Shown: positions 1 through 11,655 of the stretch, one piece after another
Numbering within the stretch: the first letter of the stretch is position 1
Layout of the letters: every line of letters starts with the position of its first letter
Position numbers and translations under genes: made by a program
The notes under the pieces: model-generated
What the model was told of the DNA's origin: nothing
The model's input: the letters and a program-made list of their open reading frames with translations, nothing else
The model's database searches: none
Assembly (NCBI GenBank): GCA_020736575.1
Contig: JAGPYM010000026.1
Coordinates: 310,001 to 374,000 of the forward strand
Origin: Thelonectria olida
Lineage: Eukaryota; Ascomycota; Sordariomycetes; Hypocreales; Nectriaceae
DNA: 64,000 nt
Direction: 5' to 3'

Positions 1-1212
1 GTGTGAGATGGCTAAGCGATCGACAACAGTCAGCATCCAGCCAATCGTTGCTCACCTACCGAACGGGCAGGATTTGGCCGAGGTTGGTGTCGGTGGTGGA
101 GGCGATGATTTGCAACGAGAGGCGGAGCTGGACTATCTCGACCAAGCCGGTCTCGAGGCGCTACTAGAGATGTTTGTCGCTAGCTGATTAGATTGATCGG
201 TTGATTGCTAATTAGTCCTAGGCTCTGGTCATCCGAGTCGATGCCAGAAGAGGCTCGGAATAGTCTCGTGGAATTGTGGACGCGCGCAAGTTCAACAGGT
301 CGGACGGTCCATCTCGATCACGGTATTTCCTCTGTCGATGATAAGATCTCGGTGACAGACATGGTCACACGTATCGTCAAGAAGCTTGAAGAGGGGAATC
401 GCCCAACTCGTAACCACGAACAAGAGCAAGCCGAGTTGCCCAAGCTCATCCAGTTCCCATACTCGAGGCACTCGTCATACCCCGAACTTTGTCAGCTAGT
501 TGATCTTTTTCAACCAAAGGATGTTTGGCCTTGCACGGTAGATCCAGTGGGCTGGTTAAATAATGGTGATTAACGAGGTCAATTGCTATGGGTCAAGACT
601 GACTGGTTTCCAGGAACCAGCATTGCGTCGCTCTTTGGGGAGTTTTGCTCGGGAAACGAATTCGCGCACGACGCGAAGATGCAAGAATTTGCTGAGCAAC
701 AAATGCCTATGAAGATGGCCGCGGGTGACAGCCAAGCGACGACCGCCTCTGTACCGATTTCATCGTCACCTCCGGCCGCTCCATCTATCGAGCCCCATGA
801 ATCGAATCCCCGTCCGATTGCCTCTCCTTCCCTGTCGACGCACAATCCTAAAAAGTTCGTCACTCCTCTGGTGGAGACTCAGTCGACGAGTCGAGAAGAC
901 ACGCCAATCGCGGCTGATGCAGACGTTGTGGCTGCTGACGTTCTGCCTGCCGTCCCTTCCGAGATGCCAGCTTCCCTTAACAAGCGATCCTTTGACTCTT
1001 CTGCAGAGGCAGATCACATTCAGTCAGATCCAAGTCGCCGCACTCCAGAGCAGGCTAATTCTTCCTTCTGTTCGGCCATTTCCGAGCATCATTCCACGGC
1101 GCGTCAAGAGGCATACTTCCAAATGCTCAATAATCTCGAGTCAGATGAGTGGCGGCCGATTTTCCTGATATCTACCAACGATGAGCACACAACTGTCGAT
1201 CAGGAGCTTTGA
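1..1212 (+). CDS. Artemis/SNM1-type DNA-repair nuclease, C-terminal part (5' truncated)
   Basis: This is the 3' end of a gene that begins before the window. Exons read as 2-171, 222-554 and 621-1212; introns are 172-221 (or acceptor at 215) and about 555-620. The segment around 445-550 (FPYSRHSSYPELC then a stretch ending KDVWPCTVD) is the DRMBL motif that follows the metallo-beta-lactamase/beta-CASP fold in SNM1, PSO2 and Artemis nucleases, which process interstrand cross-links and DNA ends. The remaining C-terminus is Ser/Pro-rich, low complexity and probably disordered. The metal-binding His/Asp motifs lie upstream of the window, so catalytic competence cannot be judged. The second intron is chosen because it removes an in-frame TAA at 571-573 while keeping the frame; its exact acceptor is uncertain. 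Family assignment is firm, but PSO2 versus Artemis is inference; PCTVD is commoner in fungal Artemis-like proteins. Confidence 0.75.
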
Positions 1213-1308
1213 TCTGCGCAGCTTGTTGGATATTTGACCCAGCCAGATCACTCGGTGGCTCTGAGCCGGCGATGCCCCGAAGTCACTATTCCAAGCGATA
1301 CCCCAACT

Positions 1309-2734
1309 CTATACTCGATATAAGTCGACTAGGCTCTTTTCTGGCCATTGTAGCATTGCCAAAAACTTTGGGTGACCGGTCAGTTTTACTTCAATGTCGT
1401 CGAGCAACTGCCTCGCCCACCCTCTCCCGCACCAAGAGCTCATCTCCAATGTGGCCAAGAGTACGCAATAGTAGGCCAAGATGACGAGAGCGTGCGGCCT
1501 ATGTGAGCCAATATCCACGAGGATGCTGTCATGGATTCCATACATCCAAACGAGAACCGCGCCAGACTCGACGTAGACTCCAGCCAAGGCAACAAGCCTT
1601 GTCGCGCGCTCGAGATGGTCAATAGTGTCGGTGTAATGTTCCAGGCTGGATGCTGGCACTTCAGCTTCTTGGAAGGCGCGAAGGTTGCTCATGGCATCCC
1701 AGGTATCTAGGGGAAGGACGGTCGCTTCCAGGCTTGGCGTACTGGAGATGTTATCAGCACTCGATTCGTGGTCCGGATAGCCAGGAGTGCTCACTTGGGC
1801 ATTTCCGCGATGTGGTCGAGAGGCCAGACAGTGTATATGAGAGGGGCAAACTCTGATCTCAAAATGCTCTGTATGAAAGGCGATAGAGTTGTTTTTATAC
1901 CTCGCAGAAGACCCATGAGCTCGAGCATGTTGTGGATGGGATCATCGAGTTTTCCATCAACTGAACGGCTTGGAAGGGTGTACATGAGCAGGACAATGAC
2001 AGAAGCAAAGCTGAAAAGAGGCGTCCCCATTTCCGGACAGACGTTTTGCAGGGCCGACCTGAAGCCTTCGGATCCGACAGTCTGGTGGTACGCTGACAAG
2101 GTGAGATACATCTTCTTATTGTTTGGCATCAGGTAGGCCTTATGGGCGGCAGCTATAGCCAGAATGCCGTGCATGACAAAAGCGTGCTGATAGCCGGCCC
2201 TAGGAATGCACACTCTCCATACGTGGCTCATTTCTTTCCTCAACGATATGGAATCGGCTGTAACCGTGCAGTAATGATGCATTAGCTCAAAGTCCTTGAT
2301 GACCATCTCATGAGGCGGGAAGGGGGCGATCTCCTCGAGCCCAGTCACCATGGCGAAATCGGTCGGTGAGGGGGCCGTGGTTCCGTCGTTGGAACTCGGC
2401 GTGGGGGGAAACAGATTCGGCTGCATCGGCGTCGGTGCGGCACTTGAGCCGGGAGATGCGTCCGCGACGGCGGCGGAGGCAGTGCCAGCAGAGAGGCTGC
2501 ATGGCACGCTGTGTCTTTTGCAGTTGAAGCATGTTGGGTAAGCCTCGTCACACTTGCATGATGCGTTAGATCAGCCACCATGTTGTCAATGGTGTCCCGA
2601 AAGGATTCAAACCACGATGGAAGAGAAGTCGGGGTACCAGTCTGTTATCCACATACCTTGACTTTACGACGCTTGCAATTGGCGCAGCCGGTCCTCGACT
2701 TTTTGTGCGCGCGACGAGGCGTCATGGTCCCCAT
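1309..2734 (-). CDS. Zn(2)Cys(6) transcription factor, sterol-uptake-regulator-like
   Basis: Exons, in transcription order, are 2734-2657, 2552-1795 and 1741-1309, giving 422 residues. The first intron splits the DNA-binding domain. Once spliced, the six cysteines appear as CANCKRRKVKC, then CFNCKRHSVPC, the complete Zn2Cys6 cluster that binds CGG-type half sites. The second intron has a GCTGATAAC branch point before the acceptor at 1742. The rest resembles the short fungal family related to Upc2/sterol-uptake regulators (ELMHHYCTV near residue 95, PHALVILAYY near the C-terminus). An alternative start lies three codons downstream at 2725. The gene is divergent from an RTA1-like gene 750 bp away, so a local regulatory role is plausible but inferred. 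The C-terminal half has no recognisable catalytic feature. Confidence 0.85.
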
Positions 2735-3485
2735 CTCGACGGGTTCGCTAAGGGATTCGAGATTCGAGGATGCGCGGGTCGGGTTCGCCAGCGACAAGTT
2801 GTGAGGGAAAAGGCGAGCACGACGGCTGCTGTGTCAGCTAAATAACAAATAAGAGGGAGGAAGGACGCGAGGCTCGGGTGGCTTTGATATTGACCCGAGC
2901 ATCTGTCGGACGTCTTTCTGCTTTCTGGTGTCAGTCAGTCTGCGGATGAAGAACCCGCGGATTCGAAGCGAACGCGAGCGAAAGCTCGCAAAAATGCTCG
3001 GAACGCGGAGGGACTAGGCCAATATGAGCGTAGAGGCTCGGCCTTGATCCTTGTCGCCATGCGGAAAACTGGGGGAGACCCGCTGGGCGATGCGGTTGGG
3101 AGTCTTGTGGGTGTGCATCGGCCTGTGAGAACGGGGGGAACATGTCAAGAGAGGGTGAACGAGTGGGAGGGATGCGAGATGATGAGTTTCTTTACGAGCG
3201 AAGGACGCGCAACGTCCATTTCTGTCAACTTCGTACAGAGCGTGATATGATTGGCTATCTAAGCCTGGTTCACCGGCGGGATCTGGACGAGGTTGAGCAA
3301 GGGGAGATCTGACCAAGCGACTTTAATAGCACCTCGATCCTTTTTTTTTCTTTCCGTCTTTCCATTCTAGATCACCTTGTTCTTTCTTTTCATATCTGGT
3401 TCTTGTTTGTTTCTATTTATCCGCCGTCCTCCTTAGATCTCCCCCCGCTGCCGTAGCCGTCGAACCACCCACCAGTGCCACCACC
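2735..3485. promoter_or_regulatory. Divergent promoter between regulator and RTA1-like gene
   Basis: No coding sequence is supported here. A strongly pyrimidine-rich stretch at about 3338-3420, just upstream of the RTA1-like start, is typical of fungal core promoters. The start at 3486 sits in a good context (CCACCATGG). No specific operator could be identified by eye. Confidence 0.5.
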
Positions 3486-4550
3486 ATGGCATGCAACCCC
3501 GACTACAAAAACGCCGTATGGGCGTACTACCGATACAAACCCTCGGTCGAAGCAAACGTCGTCTTCATTGTTCTCTTCTTTATAACGACTCTACTGCACG
3601 CGTTTCAAATATGGAAGACGAAGACGTGGTATCTCTCCGCCCTCGTCCTCGGCGGCCTGTGTGCGTTACCATCTACACTCTCGAACCCAACAATAACACA
3701 ACTATGATTAGCTAACACGGGTACCTGGATAGTTGAAGCCGTCGGATATATCGGTCGATTGATGGGCGCTTCGCAAGACCCGGGCTGCTGGACCATGGGT
3801 CCGTACATCATCCAGAGCATCTTGATCCTCATCGCGCCCGCGCTGATGGCGGCGTCCATTTACATGATCCTCGGACGCATCATCTTGCTCACCGATGCAG
3901 AGCATTACTCTCTCGTGCGCCAGCGATGGCTCACAAAGACGTTTGTCCTGGGTGATGTGTTGTCGTTTCTCCTCCAATCGTCAGGTAAGCAACCACCCTC
4001 CGGGTGGCACATGGTTGTCATGCTAAGAGTCCCAGGTGGTGGCATGATGGCCGTAGCCTCGCTCAACAAGATGGGCGAAAAAGTCATCGTCATCGGCCTC
4101 TTCGTCCAGCTCGTCTTCTTCAGCTGCTTCATCGCCGTCGCGGCCGTGCTGCACCGGCGCATGGCGCGCAACCCAACCGCGCGCGCGCTCGACCCGCAGG
4201 TCCGCTGGCAGAGCTACCTGATCACGCTGTACGTGGCCGGCGGGCTGATTCTGGTCCGGAGCGTGTTCCGCGTCATCGAGTTCATCGAGGGCAACAAGGG
4301 CGAGCTGATGAAGAGCGAGGTGTACGTGTTTGTGTTTGACGGGCTGCTGATGCTGGTGGTGCTGGTGTGGATGAACTGGTTCCATCCGAGCGAGATCGGG
4401 TTGCTGTTGAGGGGTGATGAGCCGATTAAGAACGGGCTGGAGTTGGTCAAGGTTGGGAGGGGGAAGAGAAGGGGGAGGACGACGACGATAGAGAGCTTGG
4501 AGTCGTCGTCGGGGCCTAGTCAAATGGAGAGCTTGGAGAGGCATGTTTGA
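3486..4550 (+). CDS. RTA1-like 7-TM lipid-translocating/resistance protein (copy 1)
   Basis: Exons 3486-3660, 3733-3984 and 4036-4550 encode 313 residues. The RTA1 family comprises seven-helix plasma-membrane proteins; yeast members Rta1 and Rsb1 act in 7-aminocholesterol resistance and sphingoid-base export. Hydrophobic helices are visible from about residue 22 onward, and family signatures include FEAVGYIGR, LGRIILL, a WLTKTFVLGDVLSF segment, a GGGMM turn, and RSVFRVIEF. The basic Ser/Thr tail after residue 280 should be cytosolic. The second intron (51 nt) has no stop and is a multiple of three, so its retention would only insert 17 residues in a loop. Both intron positions are shared with the second copy at 30301, which shows common descent. 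The transported substrate cannot be read from the sequence. Confidence 0.9.
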
Positions 4551-5752
4551 GCATGATGAGCACCTATTTGGGGATGATGATGAGGGGATGTGCTTTGTAT
4601 GACTATGGAGATGGAATGGTTAGAACGCGGCATATAGACAGACGGATACAAGGCTGCTTTATATTGGAGTTTAGCAATATGACTGCTATTCTAGGAAACA
4701 TGGCTGATGGATGTCTTTTGGCTTGATACACGAGGTTCACATGCCGATCCGTCGTGATGCCTCCTCCCTACTGTGCGAGGACTGTTTGAGTCTGCCAACG
4801 ATTAAGCTTCAACCATTCGACATGTCGCACGTGAGGATGACGCGATGCCACGGGGAAGGCGATTATATCCAAGGGCGCTCGCCGCGACATGAAGGATGCC
4901 TTTTGATTGAAACTCCAAACATACCTTGCCCCCAGAGCGTCAAACACATCAAGATGCCCAAGCACGACATGACAAAGGCGGATTCGTCCAGAATCCAATC
5001 ATCGCAGGTACGGCCACCCAGAAACAGAAGACTACTAGCCCTGCAGACACAACTCACTTCTTGCGCAGCAAAAGAGCGGAGGAGACATGTCTTCGGGCGG
5101 TTTCGCTGCTCGCGCTCAGTCGGCTGGAGATGGCTGGGGTGCTCGCACCGGGAGCGTCTCCTCCGTCTCCTCGGACAAGGACTCTTCTGAGGCGGACGGG
5201 CAGGGCAGATTTAAGGGGAAGATGATTGATCTGCTGCTTCCGTACTGATGGCGTCGGCCATGCGGCTTGGAATATAACTTATAGCACATCTGGCAGTTGA
5301 TCGAAACTTGCTGATCAACAGCTGGACATCAATTGGCGAAAACTCCACTAAATACGCTTTCAACCCTGGTCTAAGATCTTTTCCTCTGTCCCTTGTCATG
5401 AGACGAAACATTTGATGAAACTCGACCTGCGACTGGAATGTCGAGCCGAATGCAACATCAAGATTGCATTTAACGAAGCCAGTTGCTGGTTGCTTGCTCA
5501 AGTGCTGACCTCCTCGAACTAATGTGATAAGCCTGCACTTACACCATTTTGATCCTAGTAGTTCGTGATGGAGTCAGCATCGTCATCGTTTTCTTTCTTC
5601 TTCTTCTTCCTTTGCTTTTTGCATCTGACCTCTCGATAAATATCCCGAGGAGGCTTGCTTCTCTCTCCCTCGTCCTGTCAATTGACGGTCGGCGACACTG
5701 CGACGCCATCACCACTGCTCACGCACCATCACCCACCACGACTGTCGCCATC
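4551..5752. other. Intergenic, no gene supported
   Basis: About 1.2 kb between the RTA1-like gene and the P450. Short open frames on both strands (for example 5211-5501 minus) match nothing I recognise and lack convincing splice partners. A pyrimidine-rich tract at about 5590-5670 probably marks the P450 promoter. Confidence 0.4.
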
Positions 5753-7460
5753 ATGCCCGCCTCCTCCCCCTCCCTTCTCTCCCTCCTCCTCACCTCAATA
5801 TCCCTCCCGCGCATCATCCTCTGCGGCTCCCTCTTCCTCCTCGTCTCCTTCCTCTTCGACGTCCTCTCCCAGCCGCGCCCCCCCAAAGAAATCCCCCGCA
5901 TGGGCCATCCCGGCCGCGGTGCGTGGACAACCCTCCGGAATAGCTTCAGCTTCTTCACGCAGCACCGCACGTGGCTCCAAGATGGCTACAACAAGTTTGG
6001 AAAGCAAAACATCGCCTTTGTTGCGCCCTCGGCCATCTCCCGCCCCGACGACGTCATCCTCCCGCGCAGCCAGATCTCGTGGATGATGGACCAGCCCGAC
6101 GACGTGCTCTCGGCCGACAGAGCGCACAGCCACATCCTCCATTCGCCGTACAACTTCCTCGGCCGTGATCTCGACCGAGATGGCTTTTCTTCTCGCGCAG
6201 TTCACAAGTACCTCGCCCGCCATCTTCCCGCCCTGATCCCCCACATCGAAGACGAAGTCGCCCGTGCCGTCGAAGATGCCCTTGGCAACGACACGGAGAG
6301 TTGGACCAGTGTGAACCTCTGGGACTTGTGGTTGAGCATTGTCCCCCGCGTGACGAATCGACTGCTCGTCGGAGACCCCATCTGTCGCAACCAGGACTTC
6401 CTCAAGAACATGGTCGCTTTTGTGGACGACGTTGTCAGGAACAGTTTCCTGCTCAACATGTTCCCCCTCGTCCTGCATCCCATCGTCGGACGCCTCGTCG
6501 CGCTGCCCAACTGGATACACTGGCGTCGAGCCAACGGCCATCTCAAGGGGATGATCAAGCAGCGCCTACACGATATGACGCAGAAGCAGCTAAACAACCC
6601 CGAGTATAAAGACTGGACACCCCCCGAAGACGTCATCACGTGGGACATCCGTCTGGCCTTCGCCGAGCGGAACAGCTTCGAACTCGACCCAGACGTCATA
6701 TCCAAGCGCATCCTGCCCATCGAATTCGCCGCCATCCACACCACCGCCCTCACCGGACAATCGTGGATGCTCGACCTCCTCTCCACGCCTCCCGAAGACG
6801 CCGTCCTCGACACCCTCCGCCGCGAGCTCACCGCCCACAAGCCCACCGCCGGCACCTGGACCAAAGCCGCCCTGCTCTCCCTCACGCGCGTCGACTCGTC
6901 CATCCGCGAGTCCCAGCGCCTCAGCAACTTTTCCAGCACCCTCGTCGAGCGCCAGGTCCTGCCGCGCGAGGGCCTGCGCAACCCGACCTTTGGCTGGACG
7001 ATTCCGCGCGGGTCGTTTGTCACGGTCAACTTGGAGGGCACGCACCACGACGACGACTTGTACCCTGGTGCGCGGGGGTACGATCCGTGGCGGTACTCGC
7101 GCGTAAGGGAGGCGTGGGAGGGCAAGACGGACGAGGAGAAGAGGGGGAATGTGGCTGAGGGGTTGAGGGTCAAGGGGCTGGGGATGGTGACGACGAGTGA
7201 TGGGCATTTTGCGTTTGGACATGGGAGGCACGCGTGGTGAGTTGAACAACCTAACTTTGGAGGAACTGCAGCTGATTTACGTGTTTAGTCCTGGGCGCTT
7301 CTTCGTTGCTCACGAGCTCAAACTCATCATGGCTGCGATTCTTCTCAACTACGACCTCAAGATGATTGACCGCCGGCCGCAGCCACAGTGGTTTGGGCAG
7401 ACGATTATTCCGCCTTTGGATGCCTGCGTCGAGATGAAGCGTCGCAAGGGGATTGTTTGA
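5753..7460 (+). CDS. Cytochrome P450 monooxygenase (fungal, microsomal)
   Basis: Exons 5753-7236 and 7289-7460 encode 551 residues. An N-terminal hydrophobic anchor (residues about 8-36) is followed by a Pro-rich hinge (QPRPPKEIP). The I-helix reads AAIHTTALT, in which His-Thr-Thr replaces the usual acidic-alcohol pair; this variant is known in ent-kaurene-oxidase-like and related fungal P450s. The K-helix ExxR is ESQR. The heme loop is FGHGRHACPGRFF, and the intron splits its Cys codon (residue 495). P450s of this type hydroxylate hydrophobic secondary metabolites or xenobiotics at the ER membrane using a P450 reductase. The substrate is unknown, and no terpene, polyketide or peptide synthase is present nearby. 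The open frame extends upstream to 5549, but 5753 is the only sensible ATG before the anchor. Confidence 0.92.
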
Positions 7461-7678
7461 TGGGCCATTGGGATGACTTGATGCTGTTATTCAACATGGG
7501 TTTATGGGTGAGCGTTGGCGTTGGCGTTGATTTGGATTCTTTTGCGTCTATCGGATATATCTATATCCTGTACATGCCTGTCTATTATGGACATGCTCTA
7601 GCCCCTTGCTCCAAGCAAGATTATCATGATGAACTTTTTTCTAACCATCTCACCTCTCCATATTCCTCCTCACTTCTC

Positions 7679-10009
7679 TCACAGATCAAACCCCAGTCCA
7701 TCCGTGTTCCCCAAAAACACACCGTTCTTCTCCTTCAGCAACGCACCAATATCCACTCGTCCGCCCGTGATATACCGTTCACTCACCCCCATATTCACCC
7801 TCCTACTCAATTCCTCCCGCAGCTGCGCCCTCAACGCGCCCATCTCCGCCTTCGTCAATGCCTTCGCCGCCGCCTCCTTCTTCTTCCTGCCGCCGCCGCG
7901 TCCGCCCTTGCCCAGCTCGTTCTTGTCAAAGTCTTCCGAGTCGTATTCGACGCCCAGGTCTTCGGCGGCGCCGCGTATCCATTTATCGTCGCTGTGCGCC
8001 TTCTCCTTGGCCAGCACCGTGTCGGCGAGGCGCTTGGCCAAGTCCACGCGCGGCTTCAGCTTACTAGCCGATTTCCGGTCCACGGGGAGGGTTTGGATGA
8101 AGTGCTCGCGCTTTCCGCCTTGTTCGGCGTGCACCTTTCCAGCGAGGCGGCGCGTGGGAAGAACCTCGTCGGGCGCACACAAGATGACGCTTACGCCGGA
8201 GCTGTCGCCACGAGCAGTTCGACCGGAGCGGTGGATGTAGGTGTCGGCGGCGCGGGGGACGTGGTAGTGCAGCACCTGGTCGACTTCTTTGATATCGAGA
8301 CCGCGGGCGGCGACGTCGGTGGCGACAAGGATGGAGTTCTTGGAAGCGGTGAAGCGCTCGAGGGAGCGGAGACGGGCTTTTTGCGCCATCTGCGAGTGCA
8401 GGGGGTGCGCTGTGAGGTTGAGGTTTGTCAAGAGAGGCGTGAGGCGGCGGACGGCTGAGATGGAGTTTGTGAAGACGAGGGTGCGTCGGCCGGGGTTGAG
8501 AAGCAGGACGGTGTAGAGGTAAAGATCCTGTCCATGTTAGTCGGTTATTCGGTGCGTGTAAGAAGTGTAGAGACTCACCTTTTCCATTGCGCCGCACTCA
8601 ATCAGTCCCTCGCGCAGACCCGAGGCCATCTGGCTGACGGGGTTGACGTCGATAAACTTGGGCTCGCGCCGGAACTTGAGGCACTTCATCAAGTATGCCA
8701 TCTTCTCGTCATCGTTGCCGGATGAGTTCTTGACCTTGCCCGCCAGCTTGGTCTGGAGATCCTTGTCGAACGTAGCCGAGAAGACGAGCGTCTGTCGCGT
8801 CGCAATAGGGTCTTCGGAGTCCTCTTCGTCGTCGGAGCTCTCGTCGGAATCTGCTTCAGGGTTCTTCTTGTCCAATGCGCCAATGATGTCCTCAGCCTCT
8901 TTGAACTGTCCAACCTTGAATAGCCTGTCCGCCTCGTCCACCACAAGGAACCGGATCTTGGAAAACTTGTCTTGCAGCTTGATGTCTCCGTCCAATACTT
9001 CCCACAGACGTCCTGGAGTACCAATGACAATGTCTGCCTTTTCCAATTGTCGCTGCTGCTTGTGAATGCTCAGGCCACCGGTGACAACCACGACGTACGG
9101 AGCCGTCGGGAGACCGTCGCAAAGAGCCTTGAGATGATCGCCCAACTGCTTAGCCAGCTCTCGAGTCGGACTGAGCACGACAGCCATGGGCCCCGGCTTC
9201 TTCGCATCCTCGCGACCCTCGTACATCTCCAACCACTTCTCCACGATGGGAATACCGAAAGCGAGCGTCTTTCCAGAACCCGTCTGCGCCTTTCCAATGA
9301 CGTCCTCGCCAGCTACAATCTCCGGAATCGTCCTCTTCTGGATGGTGGTGGGCTTGCTGAACTTGAGCTTCGCAATCGCCGAGAGGATGCGCGACGACAG
9401 GTTCAGAGGAACCCAGGCCGCCATGTCGACGTCGTCGTCTTCTTCTGCGTCGGCCAGCGCATCGAACGCGTTGCCCCGTGGAGTGGACTTTTGTACGCCT
9501 TCCTGGGCCTTTGCCAGGTGCTTGTCTTCTTTGGTCCCCAGCTTCTTGTTTTTGGCTTTTTCTTTCTTCTTGTCGTTCTGGTCTGCTTTGCTTTTCGCTT
9601 GCTTGCTATCTTTTCTCGTAGCGTCCTTGCTCTCCACGCCAGCTTGAGCAGTGCCAGCTTGGTCGGGATCGACACGCTCGCCCTCCACAGGGTCGTCGCC
9701 AAACCCTTCAAAAGAGACGTCCTCGTAGGCATTGTCGTCGTTGTCGTCGGCGGTCGCTACCACTTGGTTCTCGTCGGCCACCAGGAACTGTACCCGGTCA
9801 CCATCCCGCACTATGTCCACACCTTCAATAACCTGGAGACCTCCAAAGTCTTCGCCCACGGTTTGCCACGCGAGGGAAGCGGCGTCGATGCGACGTCTGG
9901 CGCCGCCGCTTTTCTTATTCTGCGAGGGTTGGGGTTTCGAGTTCTTGGAGCGCTTCGGGGCGGGGCCGGTCGAGGGAGGAAGCTTGCGCTTCGAGGCGGG
10001 AGGGACCAT
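7679..10009 (-). CDS. MAK5: ATP-dependent RNA helicase MAK5 (60S ribosome biogenesis)
   Basis: Exons 10009-8579 and 8527-7679 encode 759 residues. DEAD-box motifs appear in order: AQTGSGKT (I), PTRELAKQ (Ia), TPGRLWE (Ib), DEAD (II), SAT (III), then in the second exon the helicase-C motifs ATDVAARGLDI and HRSGRTARG (VI). The Lys-rich, acidic N-terminus (residues about 1-190), the long acidic insertion after DEAD (DSDESSDDEEDSED) and the basic C-terminal tail match MAK5/DDX24. This nucleolar helicase is needed for 60S pre-ribosome assembly and, in yeast, killer-virus maintenance. The start at 10009 is chosen because the frame upstream has no other ATG. It is convergent with the P450 and divergent from the RWD gene. 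The single intron falls just before the helicase-C domain. Confidence 0.95.
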
Positions 10010-10740
10010 TGGATCTTTTATCACCTTTCAGAAGGCGATTCACAGTCCTGTTGGGTGTTGCGGCGGTTTTGTTGCCGCCTTCGAGGACGCTTTGTGCTGT
10101 CAGAGTGTTACAGCGGATTGCCGTGTTCCAAGCCGCACCGGCAAGTTTTTTTTTTGGGAACAGTTATCTTATCTGTTATCTTATCACTAAATTCCCCTCT
10201 CGTACTCCAACAGTTCAGAGTCAAAAGAGTGTTCTGTCAACTCAAGTCGGTAACGAACGTGAGAATTTGAACAAATGCGGCAAGTAAATGTTGAGAATGA
10301 ATGATCAGCTTTCACCAGTGTTTAATTTGGGGTATCACTTCAAATATTACGAAAATTCATTTGCATCCTTCGTACTGCCGTCGATTAGCAAGGTAACACC
10401 ACGCGAAGCATGCCGGTAGGAGGACAACCACTCAGAATAAGCATCAGGACGTCCGATTGATTCAAAGAGACGCTGTTTTGCCTTTGTAACATCCACCCAG
10501 CCTTGAAGTTCTCTCTCTTAACAGGTAACTGATCGAAGAAGCTCTGGAGTCCAAGAGATCTCGAATGCATCACGTGACCACTCGGATTTTTTCTCCGTCA
10601 CTTGAACGGCTTGACAACACACATAGCTAGACACGGTAGACGGAGTCACGCCAAAACTCCGTGAGTAGTATCAAAACCTGCTCTCATATGTTATTCCTTT
10701 GCGGAACTTTCTCTTCGGGTCCGAATTGCCTCCAGCCATC
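10010..10740. promoter_or_regulatory. Divergent promoter, MAK5 / RWD gene
   Basis: 730 bp without supported coding sequence. It includes a short homopolymer T run near 10146-10154. It must hold both 5' UTRs; no defined site was recognised. Confidence 0.4.
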
Positions 10741-11655
10741 ATGTCGACTAATGAAAGGCCTCATGATGTCTTGCCAAAAGACCTCATGGTGCTTCAGCTT
10801 GGCCAAATCGATCTCCTGATGGCCATGTATGCGTCAGACGATGCTATTTCGATTGATGCCTCATCTTCTGACTTACTTGAAGCACTAAGGGATTGGTGTG
10901 AGAATGACCTGGAGGCGGTGCCCAAGTTGGCTCAGACATGCATAACTATGCTCCTCAACCTGGATGTTTCTGATGTGGACGAGACCTCATCAGATGGGAC
11001 GAAAACTTTACAACTTCACTTGTCCGTCCCGTTGGTATGTCAAATAGGGGAGATCGATGTGATAGAACCGCCGCCAGTTAAAACGAGGATCCAGCAACCA
11101 GCATGGATGAGCAAGGGCGATGTAGTCCGGTTGACGACGGAACTCCCCGACGAAGACATATTGACGGTTATTGAACATGTCAAGGACGCGGCATCCGAGC
11201 ACCTGGCAGGATTGAGACAAGCCAATGCAACAAGCAGTCTCCTCAATGCAGATTCATCAATAGTCCGCGTCTGGTTTTACTTTCCGTCAATCAGCACTCG
11301 GGCAAAACGGGACGATCTCGTGCAATACGCTCCCAGCTATGGCCTGACGGGATTTCTTCTCGCTGGAAAGCCAGGCATTTTGTGTCTCGAGGGAGGGTCT
11401 GCGGCAATCGATGACTTTATGAAGTTTATCAAGACGGAGAGCTGGGGCGACATTCCTTCGCAGCATAAAAAGGTCAGTGAGCGGTATCGAGAGACAGGGG
11501 CGGATGTGAGAAGGGCGTTTGAGGGTATGCAAGAGATTACGGATTTAGTGGGCGAGCGACGAGGGGAGAGAGCAAATCGCAACGATATGAAGGCTTTGGA
11601 GGCGTGGCTCAACGAGAGTGGGCTGGGTGAAGCCTTTGGGAAAGTCTTCATGTAG
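10741..11655 (+). CDS. RWD-domain protein with DUF1115 (RWDD2-like)
   Basis: A single exon encodes 304 residues. The N-terminal third (PKDLMVLQLGQIDLLMAMYASDDAISI to about residue 150) has the RWD fold pattern, with a predicted-helix start that reads E/Q-x2-LL-x-MY. The C-terminal part (WFYFPSIST, then YGLTGFLLAGKPGILCLEG, and SWGDIPSQHKKVSERYRET) is characteristic of DUF1115 as in animal RWDD2A/B. RWD domains mediate protein-protein contacts, notably with GCN2-pathway or ubiquitin-conjugation factors; the role of this two-domain family is not established. There are no introns, no signal peptide and no membrane helix, so it is probably cytosolic or nuclear. The start at 10741 is chosen because it opens the conserved N-terminus; the frame continues 14 codons upstream without a better ATG. 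Confidence 0.8.
   Translation: MSTNERPHDVLPKDLMVLQLGQIDLLMAMYASDDAISIDASSSDLLEALRDWCENDLEAVPKLAQTCITMLLNLDVSDVDETSSDGTKTLQLHLSVPLVCQIGEIDVIEPPPVKTRIQQPAWMSKGDVVRLTTELPDEDILTVIEHVKDAASEHLAGLRQANATSSLLNADSSIVRVWFYFPSISTRAKRDDLVQYAPSYGLTGFLLAGKPGILCLEGGSAAIDDFMKFIKTESWGDIPSQHKKVSERYRETGADVRRAFEGMQEITDLVGERRGERANRNDMKALEAWLNESGLGEAFGKVFM

Noticed and set aside
205..573. Separate small protein starting at 205
   Set aside because: The frame starts at a non-ATG codon inside an intron; the segment is an internal exon of the nuclease gene.
4023..4544. 173-codon minus-strand frame rich in His, Gln and Arg
   Set aside because: It is antisense to the last exon of the RTA1-like gene; its composition is a shadow of the GC-rich coding strand.
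1309..7460. Secondary-metabolite cluster (regulator, transporter-like gene, P450)
   Set aside because: There is no backbone synthase or other tailoring enzymes, and RTA1-like proteins are not typical cluster transporters.
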